From the NCBI RefSeq assembly GCF_000615445.1, contig NZ_BALY01000014.1, forward strand, positions 1 through 44,551: a stretch of DNA of 44,551 nucleotides, written 5' to 3'. The translations under genes were made by a program, and so were the position numbers. Origin of the DNA: Lactobacillus hamsteri DSM 5661 = JCM 6256. Its GTDB lineage: Bacteria > Bacillota > Bacilli > Lactobacillales > Lactobacillaceae. Positions within the stretch are counted from its first letter, which is position 1. The number at the start of each line of letters is the position of its first letter. The notes below the pieces were generated by a model. That model saw only the letters and a program-made list of their open reading frames with translations. It searched no databases and had not been told where the DNA came from. This document shows, in pieces, positions 35,612 through 44,503 of this stretch.

Positions 35612-36491
35612 TGCTTTGTTCTTCAGGATCATTAATTAAAGTAATCGTACCAGCATCTTTATCTTCTACAATTATTTTAGCTTTCAAAAGGTGCCCCAAA
35701 GCACGCTTAAATGCAGATTTAGAAATACCAAAATAATTTTTAATTTCTTGTGCATCAGACTTATCGTAGAATGGCAAAGTTTTGCTTTCTTTACGACGTA
35801 AACTCATCAAAATCATTTGCGCATCATCATCAATTTCTTCAAAAGCGCGTGGCAAACTACTCAAATTCAATCTACCATATTGACTAATGCCAATAACTCT
35901 TCCTTTAAATTGTTCACCTAAACGAAGCGGACGACCCATTTGTGATTCATGAACAAAACCAAGGTAGTATTCATTAGTCAATACGAATGCCCCTATTGAA
36001 CGACTAGAATATACTGTTGCAAATACATTCTTATTCTTCATACTATTAGGGAATTTACTTGAAACTTGTTCAAAAATATTTTCATCCGCCATTTTAGCCC
36101 AAATTCGATCTTTATCATCAGTTTCAATTCTAACTAATAAACGATCATCTTTTCTTGGCCAACGATTTTTATCAAGTGGTAAATCATCCATTGAAAGAAC
36201 AACATCTTTATCCGGTAATCCAATATCAATGAATACGCCCAAACCATATCTAACTTCTGTTACCTTACCCCAACCATATTGATCAGGCTGAGAAAATGGT
36301 AAAAATTGTGTCATTTCACGATCATGATGTTGATTATCATAAATAAAACCCGAAATTTCATCACCTAAACGAGGTGGTTCTTCTTGAGTGATTTCTTGAC
36401 GCTTTAATTCATAAGTTACGCCATCAATTTGCACATAAAATGCATCTTCATTTTGATCAATAATTTTTCCAGTTGCAATTGTTCCAAGCAT
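35604..36491 (-). CDS. cvfB: CvfB-family S1 RNA-binding protein
   Basis: 295 residues: tandem S1-like OB domains (about 1-60, 65-135, 145-210) and a C-terminal winged helix (about 225-285, DAQEIKNYFGISKSAFKRAL). S. aureus CvfB is a nucleic-acid-binding regulator of virulence genes; here the role is probably general RNA binding. It is the first gene of the run that continues to rluB, and its last codons overlap xerD. Confidence 0.9.
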   Translation of the reverse strand: MLGTIATGKIIDQNEDAFYVQIDGVTYELKRQEITQEEPPRLGDEISGFIYDNQHHDREMTQFLPFSQPDQYGWGKVTEVRYGLGVFIDIGLPDKDVVLSMDDLPLDKNRWPRKDDRLLVRIETDDKDRIWAKMADENIFEQVSSKFPNSMKNKNVFATVYSSRSIGAFVLTNEYYLGFVHESQMGRPLRLGEQFKGRVIGISQYGRLNLSSLPRAFEEIDDDAQMILMSLRRKESKTLPFYDKSDAQEIKNYFGISKSAFKRALGHLLKAKIIVEDKDAGTITLINDPEEQSNE

Positions 36492-36541
36492 ATTTGTCTC
36501 CTACTTTACATATCTCTGATTATAAGTATACGCAAAAATTG

Positions 36542-36578
36542 AGTAAAATAAAATAGCCAGCCTTACAGTTGACTATTT
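36542..36578 (-). terminator. Rho-independent terminator of citCDEF
   Basis: On the minus strand AAATAGTCA and TGGCTATTT pair (one G-U) around a ten-base loop and are followed by TATTTTACT. It lies 20 bases past the citF stop and separates the citrate lyase genes from cvfB. Confidence 0.75.
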
Positions 36579-36597
36579 ATAAAAATATTTATATTTA

Positions 36598-38139
36598 CTA
36601 ATCTTTTACTTGCTTAATTGCATCAATAATTGTTCCGTCACGATATTCAACTAAAGCAACAGTTCTATCAGTATATTCAAGTGGCTTAGGTGTACCAACT
36701 TGATTTTCCGCTAACTTTTGCAAATCATTAATATCAACAATCTTTAATCCTGGAACATTTGATAAAATTTCAATTAAGTCTTTGCGTTTAGGATTAATGG
36801 CAATTCCACGTTCAGTTACTAAAACATCAATTGAATCACCTGGAGTCACTACAGTTTCAACGCTTGGAACAACTGTAGCATTTCTTCCACGAACAAGTGG
36901 AGCTGTAATAATCGTCATTTTAGCTCCGGCTGCAGCATCTTGGTGTCCACCAACCGCACCACGAATGACACCATCTGAACCTGTCATAACGTTAACGTTA
37001 AAGTCAGTATCAATTTGAAGAGCTGATAAAATTGATACGTCCAAATTATTAACAACTGCGCCCTTGTTATGAGGATCAGCATACCATGAAGCATCAATTT
37101 CTTGTTGATCTTTATTCTTAGCCATAGATGCGGCCGCACCCTTATCGAAGTCCTGTACATCCATAACCTTTCTTACTAATCCTTCTTCAAGAAGATCGGT
37201 TGTTGGTTTTGTAATTCCACCCAAAGCAAATGATGCTGTAATACCATCTTTAAGCATAGATTGGCGAAGATATCTTGTTACGGCTAAAGCAGCACCACCT
37301 GAACCAGTTTGGAATGAAAAGCCTTGCTTATAATATGGTGAATTAACAATAACTTGGTTAACCATCTGTGCAATTTTCAATTCTTTTGGATCTTTAGTAA
37401 AACGAGTTGCACCAGAACCAATTTTATCGGGATCACCAATCTTATCAACTTTTACTACATAGTCGACTTGATCTTGTTTGATTGAAGCTGGAGTATTTGG
37501 ATAATCAACAATATTATCAGTTAAAAGGACAACTTTATTAGCATATTGAGCATCCATTAAAGCATAACCAAGTGAACCAAAAACAGCATCCCCTTCTTGA
37601 CCATTGGCATTACCTGCGGGATCAGAGATAGGAACACCTAAAAAGGCAACATCAATCTTGATCTCTCCTTCTTCAATTGAACGAGCACGGTTACCGTGTG
37701 AACGGAAAATTACCGGGTTCTTAAGACCACCATGAGAAACAAAATCACCAAGTGAACCACGCATACCGGAAGAAGTAATATTTGTAATTACTCCCTTTTT
37801 AATAGCTTCGATAATTTTATCGTTCATTACGCCAGTTAACGAAGATGGAGCTAAGGTTAAATCCTTATAACCCATTTTAATGATTAAATCCATAACTTTA
37901 TTAAAAGCATAATCACCATTTCTAAAGTGGTGATGGAAGGAAATAGTCATGCCATCTTTCAAATTATCTTTAATAACTTGTTCAAGAGAATCAACAACTT
38001 TATTTTGACCAGTAGTAACACGAACTTTTGGTGCGACACGCGTTACTTCAGGATGACCAATTTCTGTAGTTTCATATGGTTTTAAATTCATTTTTGACAT
38101 TAAGTCATCTGGTAATTCACGATTTACTTTATTCTCCAA
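36598..38139 (-). CDS. citF: Citrate lyase alpha subunit
   Basis: Citrate:acetyl-ACP transferase subunit, which exchanges citrate onto the acyl carrier before CitE cleaves it. 513 residues, the normal length, from a TTG at 38139; AGGAGGG inside the end of citE is eight bases upstream, whereas the longer ATG start at 38157 would use that same sequence as codons. Landmarks: [17 protein letters not shown] (about 92-108), [28 protein letters not shown] (about 280-295) and [19 protein letters not shown]. Its start overlaps the citE stop by 11 bases. No CitX or CitG domain is fused. Confidence 0.94.
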   Translation of the reverse strand: MENKVNRELPDDLMSKMNLKPYETTEIGHPEVTRVAPKVRVTTGQNKVVDSLEQVIKDNLKDGMTISFHHHFRNGDYAFNKVMDLIIKMGYKDLTLAPSSLTGVMNDKIIEAIKKGVITNITSSGMRGSLGDFVSHGGLKNPVIFRSHGNRARSIEEGEIKIDVAFLGVPISDPAGNANGQEGDAVFGSLGYALMDAQYANKVVLLTDNIVDYPNTPASIKQDQVDYVVKVDKIGDPDKIGSGATRFTKDPKELKIAQMVNQVIVNSPYYKQGFSFQTGSGGAALAVTRYLRQSMLKDGITASFALGGITKPTTDLLEEGLVRKVMDVQDFDKGAAASMAKNKDQQEIDASWYADPHNKGAVVNNLDVSILSALQIDTDFNVNVMTGSDGVIRGAVGGHQDAAAGAKMTIITAPLVRGRNATVVPSVETVVTPGDSIDVLVTERGIAINPKRKDLIEILSNVPGLKIVDINDLQKLAENQVGTPKPLEYTDRTVALVEYRDGTIIDAIKQVKD

Positions 38140-39043
38140 TGTAGTTACCCTCCTCATCAATTAAGTTAGATGCTTTAGCAGTTTCCAAAACACGATTTGC
38201 TTTTTCAACAACTGGTTTATCAACCATCTTACCGTTCATTGAGATAACACCAGAGCCCTTAGCTTTAGCTTCGCGTATAGCATTTTGAACAGCTTGTGCA
38301 TTTTCAATTTCTTCTTTTGTTGGATTAAATACTTTATTAACCATTGCAATTTGACGTGGGTTAACAAGAGATTTACCATCGTAACCTAATTCATGAATAT
38401 AGTTAGTTTCACGATAAAATCCTTCAGTATCTTTCATATTTGAAAAGACAGTATCAAATGCATATACATCAGCAGCACGAGCAGCTTGAAGAACCATATT
38501 ACGGGCAAATTCGAGTTCACGGCCATCTGGATAACGATGAGTATGCATATCGGCAGTATAGTCTTCACCAGAAACAGCTAATCCCATCATTAATGGTGTT
38601 GCTTCCGCAATTTCTGGAGCATGCAAAACGCCTTTTGCACTTTCAATAGCAGCCATGACGCCAATTGATCCCTTTTCAATACCAAATTCATCTTCCCAAT
38701 GTTCAATATCTTTAACTAATTTTTGAATCATTGTTGCAGATTCGGTTTTAGGTAAACGAATGACATCGACACCTGCTTTAACCATAGCCTTAACATCTTC
38801 GTCATAAAATGGAGTATCTTGACCATTGACTCTAACGACAATTTCTGCGCCACCAAAATCAACTGTTTTAATTGCTTCGTAAACAAGCATTCTAGCAGCA
38901 TCTTTTTCAGTCAAAGAAACTGAATCTTCAAGGTCAAGCATAATTGAATCAGCACCATAAATTCCAGCATCTTTAATCATTGCTGGATTGTTGCCTGGAA
39001 CGAACATCATCGTTCTGCGCAAACGATTTTTAACGTAAGTCAT
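38129..39043 (-). CDS. citE: Citrate lyase beta subunit (citryl-ACP lyase)
   Basis: Cleaves (3S)-citryl-ACP to acetyl-ACP and oxaloacetate. 304 residues, HpcH/HpaI aldolase-type TIM barrel: [14 protein letters not shown] (about 9-22), [10 protein letters not shown] (about 34-43) with metal and substrate ligands, the Arg in [10 protein letters not shown], and [16 protein letters not shown] with the Glu. It starts three bases after citD, with GGAGG in the citD 3' end as ribosome-binding site. Confidence 0.95.
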   Translation of the reverse strand: MTYVKNRLRRTMMFVPGNNPAMIKDAGIYGADSIMLDLEDSVSLTEKDAARMLVYEAIKTVDFGGAEIVVRVNGQDTPFYDEDVKAMVKAGVDVIRLPKTESATMIQKLVKDIEHWEDEFGIEKGSIGVMAAIESAKGVLHAPEIAEATPLMMGLAVSGEDYTADMHTHRYPDGRELEFARNMVLQAARAADVYAFDTVFSNMKDTEGFYRETNYIHELGYDGKSLVNPRQIAMVNKVFNPTKEEIENAQAVQNAIREAKAKGSGVISMNGKMVDKPVVEKANRVLETAKASNLIDEEGNYIGE

Positions 39044-39046
39044 TCT

Positions 39047-39340
39047 CTACAATACCTCCAATTCTGGTTTATCTGAAGTTTCAGTAGCTCTTTGAGCCGC
39101 AGCTAAAGTACGTGCTTTAATAACACAATCCAAAGCACCCTTATCAGTTGCTTTAACTTTTACATTATCAAGACCATATTTTTTCAAAGTATCAGTGATA
39201 ACTTTTTCAATTTGATCACCATAAGCCTTTTTCACTTCTGAATCTAAATCAATTTCAATACCATTTGAACCTTTTGAAATCATGATTTGAATATCTGAAG
39301 ACTCTAAAGTCCCAGCTACACCAGTAGTTTTAATTTCCAT
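39047..39340 (-). CDS. citD: Citrate lyase gamma subunit (acyl carrier protein)
   Basis: Carries the 2'-(5''-triphosphoribosyl)-3'-dephospho-CoA prosthetic group. 97 residues; TTGVAGTLESSDIQI at the N-terminus contains the Ser (about residue 14) to which the prosthetic group is attached. The ATG at 39340 is chosen over the preceding TTG; AAAGGA lies ten bases upstream inside citC, and the two genes overlap by 11 bases. Confidence 0.94.
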   Translation of the reverse strand: MEIKTTGVAGTLESSDIQIMISKGSNGIEIDLDSEVKKAYGDQIEKVITDTLKKYGLDNVKVKATDKGALDCVIKARTLAAAQRATETSDKPELEVL

Positions 39341-40385
39341 CAATTTTCATTCCTTTCTTAATTCTATCTTGTAATTTCAACAAATTATCATTTATATAAT
39401 CGTATGTTGTCTTAGGAACGAATTTGGCGATTTCCGTCAAATTTCCTTCTTTAATATCTTTTCTAACTTGAGTTGCAGTAACAAGCTGACCTTCCACTTG
39501 ATATCGAGGCGTAATAATTACTTCAATATCTGGTCCCAATTCATGTGCCAAACTAACATTGTAATAATGAGTTGTAATTGAAATTGGCTCTTTTCCCAGA
39601 TATCTTCTCGTAATATTGAGTTTAGGAGCAATTATATTTTTGAATACTCGTGCATCAATTTCCGTTTGCGTATCAATTAAGTCTTTCGGGGATTGTAAGA
39701 AATAAGCTGGAAAAGTAGCGCTAGAAACCATATAGTCTCCACCACTTACTACTTTTACATTTTTTAAATCAGACAAACCTTCTTGAACTAACATCATTCT
39801 TTCTTTTGTCTTAAACAAAGAAAGATCTGTTGCTACGACAAAAACATAAATCAAATCATTTTCTTGACTGGCCATTTCTACTAAGTGGCGATGTCCTAAT
39901 GTAAACGGATTTGCATTCATTACAATTGCCGCAATTTTTTTATTATCTTGGTTCGGAATTTGTGGCAAGCTATTTAAATAATCGTCAACATTTGGATTTC
40001 CGCTTTCTAAAAAAGCAGCCTGCTCTGTATGAGCTAGTTCTGAAAAACTCAAATGTTGAAAACTAGAAGAATATTTTTCCTTTGTAAAAACAAACGAATG
40101 AAATTTTCCTTCATTAAATAGGTACTGTTGCAATGCCGTCACGATCTTATTAAAACGTGCCCCCGATGTTGCATCTTCGTTGCAAACACCAATATACTTA
40201 AGAACATTACCAGCAATACTTCCTGTACCTACCAACTTACCATCTTCATCAATCAAACCTAAAGTATGGTCAATTACATCAATTTCACGATCAGAAAAAT
40301 CATGTAAACCGAGTTTTTCTAAAAATTCTTTCCACTTCTTACGAGTTGTAGGCTGACTTAAATAAAGGTCAACTACCTTATCCAT
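39330..40385 (-). CDS. citC: [Citrate (pro-3S)-lyase] ligase
   Basis: Activates citrate lyase by acetylating the prosthetic group with ATP and acetate. 351 residues: N-terminal GNAT-like region (about 1-125) and a nucleotidyltransferase domain with NANPFTLGHRHLVEMA (about 159-174) and a distant ISTHYY-like segment. First gene of citCDEF; a candidate promoter lies at 40440-40468. Confidence 0.94.
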   Translation of the reverse strand: MDKVVDLYLSQPTTRKKWKEFLEKLGLHDFSDREIDVIDHTLGLIDEDGKLVGTGSIAGNVLKYIGVCNEDATSGARFNKIVTALQQYLFNEGKFHSFVFTKEKYSSSFQHLSFSELAHTEQAAFLESGNPNVDDYLNSLPQIPNQDNKKIAAIVMNANPFTLGHRHLVEMASQENDLIYVFVVATDLSLFKTKERMMLVQEGLSDLKNVKVVSGGDYMVSSATFPAYFLQSPKDLIDTQTEIDARVFKNIIAPKLNITRRYLGKEPISITTHYYNVSLAHELGPDIEVIITPRYQVEGQLVTATQVRKDIKEGNLTEIAKFVPKTTYDYINDNLLKLQDRIKKGMKIDGN

Positions 40386-40439
40386 ATTTTCCTCTAATCT
40401 ATAGTTTGTGCAGTTTATTACTTTCTTCTCATCAGCTCT

Positions 40440-40468
40440 AGTTTACTCTTGTATTTTAATTATTTCAA
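40440..40468 (-). promoter_or_regulatory. Candidate sigma-A promoter for citCDEF
   Basis: On the minus strand TTGAAA (40463-40468), a 17-base spacer and TAAACT (40440-40445) fit a sigma-A promoter about 55 bases before the citC ATG. No catabolite-repression (cre) or obvious regulator site was recognised around it. Confidence 0.5.
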
Positions 40469-40475
40469 TTTACAG

Positions 40476-41288
40476 TTATATTTTTGAAATATTTAAAAAA
40501 ATATTTTTTTGCTTTAAAAAATTAATGATTTCGTCATGCATTTTTATTGGTTGTTCTGCTTGAATCAAGTGACCACAGTTTTTTACAGATTCAGTAACAA
40601 CCTGATCATTTATAAAAGAAACAGCATCAATAAAATGATAATCAAAATATGGAGAATTTTCTCCAGCTAATACTAACATTGGTACAGGCGTATCCAATAT
40701 AATATCACGCCAATCTTGCTCCGCATGATCAACTAAGCATTTATAATTTTCATCTGGATTATACGGATATTTAACATATTCCATTTTAGCTTTATTAAAC
40801 ATTTCATCATCAATGTGTGCATAAGTCGATTTCCCAAAATCAAGTTTTAAATAAGTTGGGTAGTTATCCCAAGTTAAGTCTTTAAAACCATACTTCCAAG
40901 TTTCATCAGCAATCATTTTAGGTGATTGATCTAGATCGACCATTGCAGCTAACCGTCCTTTACCATACTGTGCTAAATATGCCCATAAATTTGCGGCTCC
41001 CATAGAATTTCCAATACCGATTACATCATGCAAATCTAATTTTTCTAATAATTCTTCTACATCTGCCGCATGACGACTCATTCTTTGACCTTTATAGGTA
41101 CGCTCTGATTGTCCTTGATTTCGTGGATCAAGCATAATAAAATGAAAATCATTTTTGAATAAAGCAATTGTATTAAGCCACATCTGGCTAGAGCCACCAA
41201 TTCCAGGTATTCCTAAAATTGTAGGATTATCTTGATCCCCTATTTCGGTATAATGCAAACGAACATGATCTGTAGTAGTAAAATCCAT
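40476..41288 (-). CDS. Alpha/beta hydrolase
   Basis: Cytoplasmic hydrolase of 270 residues with the complete fold signatures: oxyanion region GIPGIGGSS (about 26-34), DPRNQGQS (about 54-61), nucleophile elbow GIGNSMGA (Ser about 95), acidic residue region VLAGENSPYFD and the His in KNCGHLIQAEQP (about 241-252). The closest named relatives by pattern are 3-oxoadipate enol-lactonase-type hydrolases, but the substrate is unknown. It sits between the permease terminator and citC, so it may be regulated with the citrate genes or simply lie between two units. Confidence 0.85.
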   Translation of the reverse strand: MDFTTTDHVRLHYTEIGDQDNPTILGIPGIGGSSQMWLNTIALFKNDFHFIMLDPRNQGQSERTYKGQRMSRHAADVEELLEKLDLHDVIGIGNSMGAANLWAYLAQYGKGRLAAMVDLDQSPKMIADETWKYGFKDLTWDNYPTYLKLDFGKSTYAHIDDEMFNKAKMEYVKYPYNPDENYKCLVDHAEQDWRDIILDTPVPMLVLAGENSPYFDYHFIDAVSFINDQVVTESVKNCGHLIQAEQPIKMHDEIINFLKQKNIFLNISKI

Positions 41289-41316
41289 TTATTTTTCCTT
41301 CTTAATAAATTTAGTA

Positions 41317-41352
41317 ATAAAAAAGACAAGATGTTTTCATCTTGTCTATATT
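41317..41352 (-). terminator. Rho-independent terminator of the dehydrogenase-RraA-permease operon
   Basis: GACAAGATG, a TTTT loop and CATCTTGTC form a perfect nine-bp stem with A/T flanks; on the minus strand a TTTTTTATT run follows. It lies about 20 bases past the permease stop. Confidence 0.9.
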
Positions 41353-41369
41353 TTATCGTAATTATCTTT

Positions 41370-42838
41370 TTACCAAACACCAATAACTTTCATCCAAAGC
41401 GTACCAACTGTACCGAAGATAATTAAGTAAAGCAAACCTAAAACAAAATTCATCTTCCACCATTCGCTTTGTTTGACGTAGCCTGTCGTTGCTAAAATTG
41501 ATGCTGGACCGTTAGCATAGTGAGTTGTTGAAGCGTTGAATGCCCCAGTAAATGCCAAAAGCATTGCAGACAAACCAAGAGGAGCTCCTGTTGCAACAGC
41601 CACTGATAAGAATGGTAAGTAAAGTGCAGTCATATGAGCAGTTCCACTTGCAAAGAAATAGTGAGTATAGAACATAAGAAGTACTAAAACTACCAATACT
41701 AATTGCCAACTAATACCATGCAATCCGGTTTGAACAAGTTTTGAGAACCATGAAATAAATCCGTATGAAATAAGCTTTCCTGCCATAAACATTAAAATTG
41801 AAAGCCAAATCAAAATATTCCAAGCTCCTGTTTCAGCTAAAGCATCTTTCATGGTTAAAACGCCAGTAATCAAAAGTAATGAAACAGCCAAAAATGCTAC
41901 AAAAGTTGCATCTAATTGTGGAATTTTAAAGAAACCTGATAGTACCCAAAGAATAATAGATAGGCAGAATACTGCTGACATAATTTTTTCTGGAGTAGAC
42001 ATTGGTCCCATTTCGTTTAATTTTCCTTCTGCCCACTTTTTAGCACCAGGAGTTTCTTTGATTTCTGGTGGGTACATCTTGTAAATTACGAATGGAATAA
42101 TAATTGTTGCCACTGCGACGGGAACAATGGCTGTCAAGAACCAGCCAGCCCAACTCATTTGATAGCCCTTTTGAGCAGCTAACTGTTGAGCAACCATATT
42201 TGGTGCAGCACCTGTAATAAATAATGCTGTTGATAAAATATTGGCATGAAAAGCAGTAAAGTCAACATATGCACCAATTTTCTTTCTAGATGAATCGTTT
42301 GGTTTAGAATTATAACCATCTTGAGAAACTGATTTAACAACTGGCCAAACTACGCCACCTGTACGCGCACTGTTTGACGGAATTAAGGCACCCAAAATCA
42401 ATTCCAAACCAGTAATTGCATATCCAATACCAAGTGATTTTTTACCAAATTTTTCAATCATGATATAAGCTATTCTGTTGCCCAATCCAGTTTTACTAAT
42501 ACCATGAGCCATAATAAATGCCATTGCAATTAACCAAGCGGCTGAATTTCCAAATGAACTTAAAACGCCTTGATTAACAACTACACCTTTAGAATCAATA
42601 ACATCTTTCATTGGTGCTAAACCAAGCAATACAGTGAAAACTAATCCTACAAGCGTAGTACCTCCAATTGGCAAAGGCTTAGTAATACAACCAACAATTG
42701 TAGCTACGAAAATAGCGAACATTTCCCAAGCTTGAACGGAAAGTCCGGCTGGGCGCCAAGGAGTAATACACCAAAGAACAATACCGACAATTAACGGCCA
42801 AATAAAGCTTTATAATTAACTTTCTCTAGTTTTTTCAT
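41370..42838 (-). pseudogene. DASS-family anion (di/tricarboxylate) permease, frameshifted as read by one missing base
   Basis: The long frame (41370-42722, 450 residues) has about twelve hydrophobic helices and the DASS signatures IPSNSARTGGVVWPVV (about 114-129) and FASGTAHMTALYLPF near the C-terminus. It begins inside the family: upstream in the same frame lie ITPWRPAGLSVQAWE and PLIVGIVLWC, which are normal DASS N-terminal sequence. An ATG at 42838 opens MKKLEKVNYKALF in another frame and then stops. One extra A in the AAA at 42804-42806 joins them as KAFIWPLIVG and gives 489 residues. Members of this family exchange citrate, succinate, tartrate or malate; here citrate/succinate exchange is likely from context. 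It follows the RraA-like gene by 24 bases. Confidence 0.9.
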
Positions 42839-42862
42839 TATATTTTTACTCTCTAATGTTTA

Positions 42863-43561
42863 TTAAGGGCGATAAACATCGTCGATAATATCGAATCCTT
42901 TATTTTTAAGCGATTTATCTACCCAACTTAAGTCAACTTCACCTTTGCTAAAAGCGATTGCTTTTTCATCATCTTTTTTATGAAAAGCTTGAGCCTTTGG
43001 CAAAATTTCAGCTGCATCTTTACGTGGAATACAAATCACTCCATCAGAATCACCTAATATGATATCTCCAGGATTTACGCTTACGTTTCCACAAGCAACA
43101 GGAACATTTAGTTCGCCAGGGCCTTCCTTGTATGGACCACCAGGTGTTGTGCTTCGTGCATAAATTGGCAATTTCCAATTTTGCAAATTATCAATATCAC
43201 GAATTGGGCCATCAATAACAATTCCTGCAATTTTCTTTTGATCACGAAGATAAGACATCATCACTTCACCGATAAGAGATCGCGTATTGTCTCCTTCATC
43301 ATCAATGACAATGATATCCCCTGCTTGACAATAGCGAAGAGCTGCATAAATCGCCAAATTATCACCTGCTCTGGTATGAACAGTAAACGCTGGACCGACC
43401 ATTTCATGATCAGGATTTGACATTAATTTGATGCGTGGATGCATTGCACAATTTCTTTCCATGCAATCTGCAGTATTTGAAGCAGGAATATCCATAAATC
43501 CCTTTACGATATCAGGATCAGGCATGTTGCGTTTTAAATAAATTCTCTTTCCTACAGGCAT
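42863..43561 (-). CDS. RraA-like / HMG-CHA aldolase family protein
   Basis: 232 residues of the RraA-like fold (old name: dimethylmenaquinone methyltransferase). Seen: GEVMMSYLRDQKKIAG followed by GIVIDGPIRDIDNL (about 116-129), where the Arg-Asp pair and the following Asp match the metal and substrate-binding motif of class II 4-hydroxy-4-methyl-2-oxoglutarate aldolases; then VNPGDIILGDSDGVICIPR (about 163-181). Enzymes of this family often decarboxylate oxaloacetate, whereas E. coli RraA lacks catalytic residues. In an operon with a malate-type dehydrogenase and a carboxylate permease next to citrate lyase, oxaloacetate decarboxylation is a plausible role. It starts 12 bases after the dehydrogenase. 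Confidence 0.82.
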   Translation of the reverse strand: MPVGKRIYLKRNMPDPDIVKGFMDIPASNTADCMERNCAMHPRIKLMSNPDHEMVGPAFTVHTRAGDNLAIYAALRYCQAGDIIVIDDEGDNTRSLIGEVMMSYLRDQKKIAGIVIDGPIRDIDNLQNWKLPIYARSTTPGGPYKEGPGELNVPVACGNVSVNPGDIILGDSDGVICIPRKDAAEILPKAQAFHKKDDEKAIAFSKGEVDLSWVDKSLKNKGFDIIDDVYRP

Positions 43562-43573
43562 AAGAGCTCCTAC

Positions 43574-44503
43574 TTAATTTAATTCAACACCATTCAAAAC
43601 TTCTTGCATTTTATCAGCTGAGTTAAGCATCTTTTTCTTTTCAGTATCTGACAATTTAGTCTCAATAACATGACTAATGCCATTTCCATCAATGACTGCT
43701 GGAGTACCTAAGTATAGATCATGTTTAATACCGTATTCTCCATTAATTGGAGCAGACAATGGCAACTCAATAGAACAGTTATTAAGAATTGCAGAAACAA
43801 TTTGCGTAAGCATCATTGCTACACCGTAGAAAGTCGCACCTTTATTGCTAATGATTTTGCCACCCTTTTTGCGGACATCAGTTTCAATTTCGTTTAAAAC
43901 ATCATCATTAATTTCTAAATAATCGCGAAGCGGCTTATTGGCAACAATTGATTCATCAAAGTTTTCAAATGAAGTATCACCATGTTCACCAAGAACCATT
44001 GAATTAACTTCGGTAACGGGAACATTAAGTCTCTTTGCAAGTTCCACACGAAGACGCATTGAATCAAGAGACGTACCCGTTCCGATTACTTTGTTTTTTG
44101 GAAAACCAGATAACTTTTGAGTTAAAGTAGTTAAAATATCAACTGGATTTGCAGATACAACAAATATTCCATTAAAGCCTGAATCAACTACAGGTTTAAC
44201 AATACTCTTTAAAATCTTGATATTTTTAGCTACTAAATCAAGTCTAGTTTCACCCGGCTTGCGAGGAATACCTGCAGTAATAACTACAACGTCAGCATCT
44301 TTGGCATCTGAATATTCACCAGGATGAATATTAGTTTCACCCATAAATGGTGTAATATCTTCTAAGTCCATCGCATCGCCAACAGGACGTTCTTTAACAA
44401 CATCACAAATTACCAACTCATCAATAGTAGTATTTTGTAATAAATCATTTGCAAAAGTAGAACCAACAGCACCATCACCAACAAGCAATACTTTTCTACT
44501 CAT
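43574..44503 (-). CDS. LDH/MDH-superfamily dehydrogenase with Arg at the specificity position, probable malate dehydrogenase
   Basis: NAD-dependent 2-hydroxyacid dehydrogenase, 309 residues. Rossmann motif GDGAVGS (about 8-14), substrate loop AGIPRKPGETRLDLV (about 78-92), VSANPVD, the DSMRLR substrate-binding Arg and catalytic His in GEHGDTSF (about 174-181). In Bacillus LDH the loop reads AGANQKPGETR; the Gln at conventional position 102 is replaced by Arg here, and that single change is known to switch LDH to malate specificity. So the enzyme probably reduces oxaloacetate to malate, although the rest of the loop stays LDH-like. GAAAGGA precedes the ATG. First gene of the operon with the RraA-like and permease genes. 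Confidence 0.88.
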   Translation of the reverse strand: MSRKVLLVGDGAVGSTFANDLLQNTTIDELVICDVVKERPVGDAMDLEDITPFMGETNIHPGEYSDAKDADVVVITAGIPRKPGETRLDLVAKNIKILKSIVKPVVDSGFNGIFVVSANPVDILTTLTQKLSGFPKNKVIGTGTSLDSMRLRVELAKRLNVPVTEVNSMVLGEHGDTSFENFDESIVANKPLRDYLEINDDVLNEIETDVRKKGGKIISNKGATFYGVAMMLTQIVSAILNNCSIELPLSAPINGEYGIKHDLYLGTPAVIDGNGISHVIETKLSDTEKKKMLNSADKMQEVLNGVELN

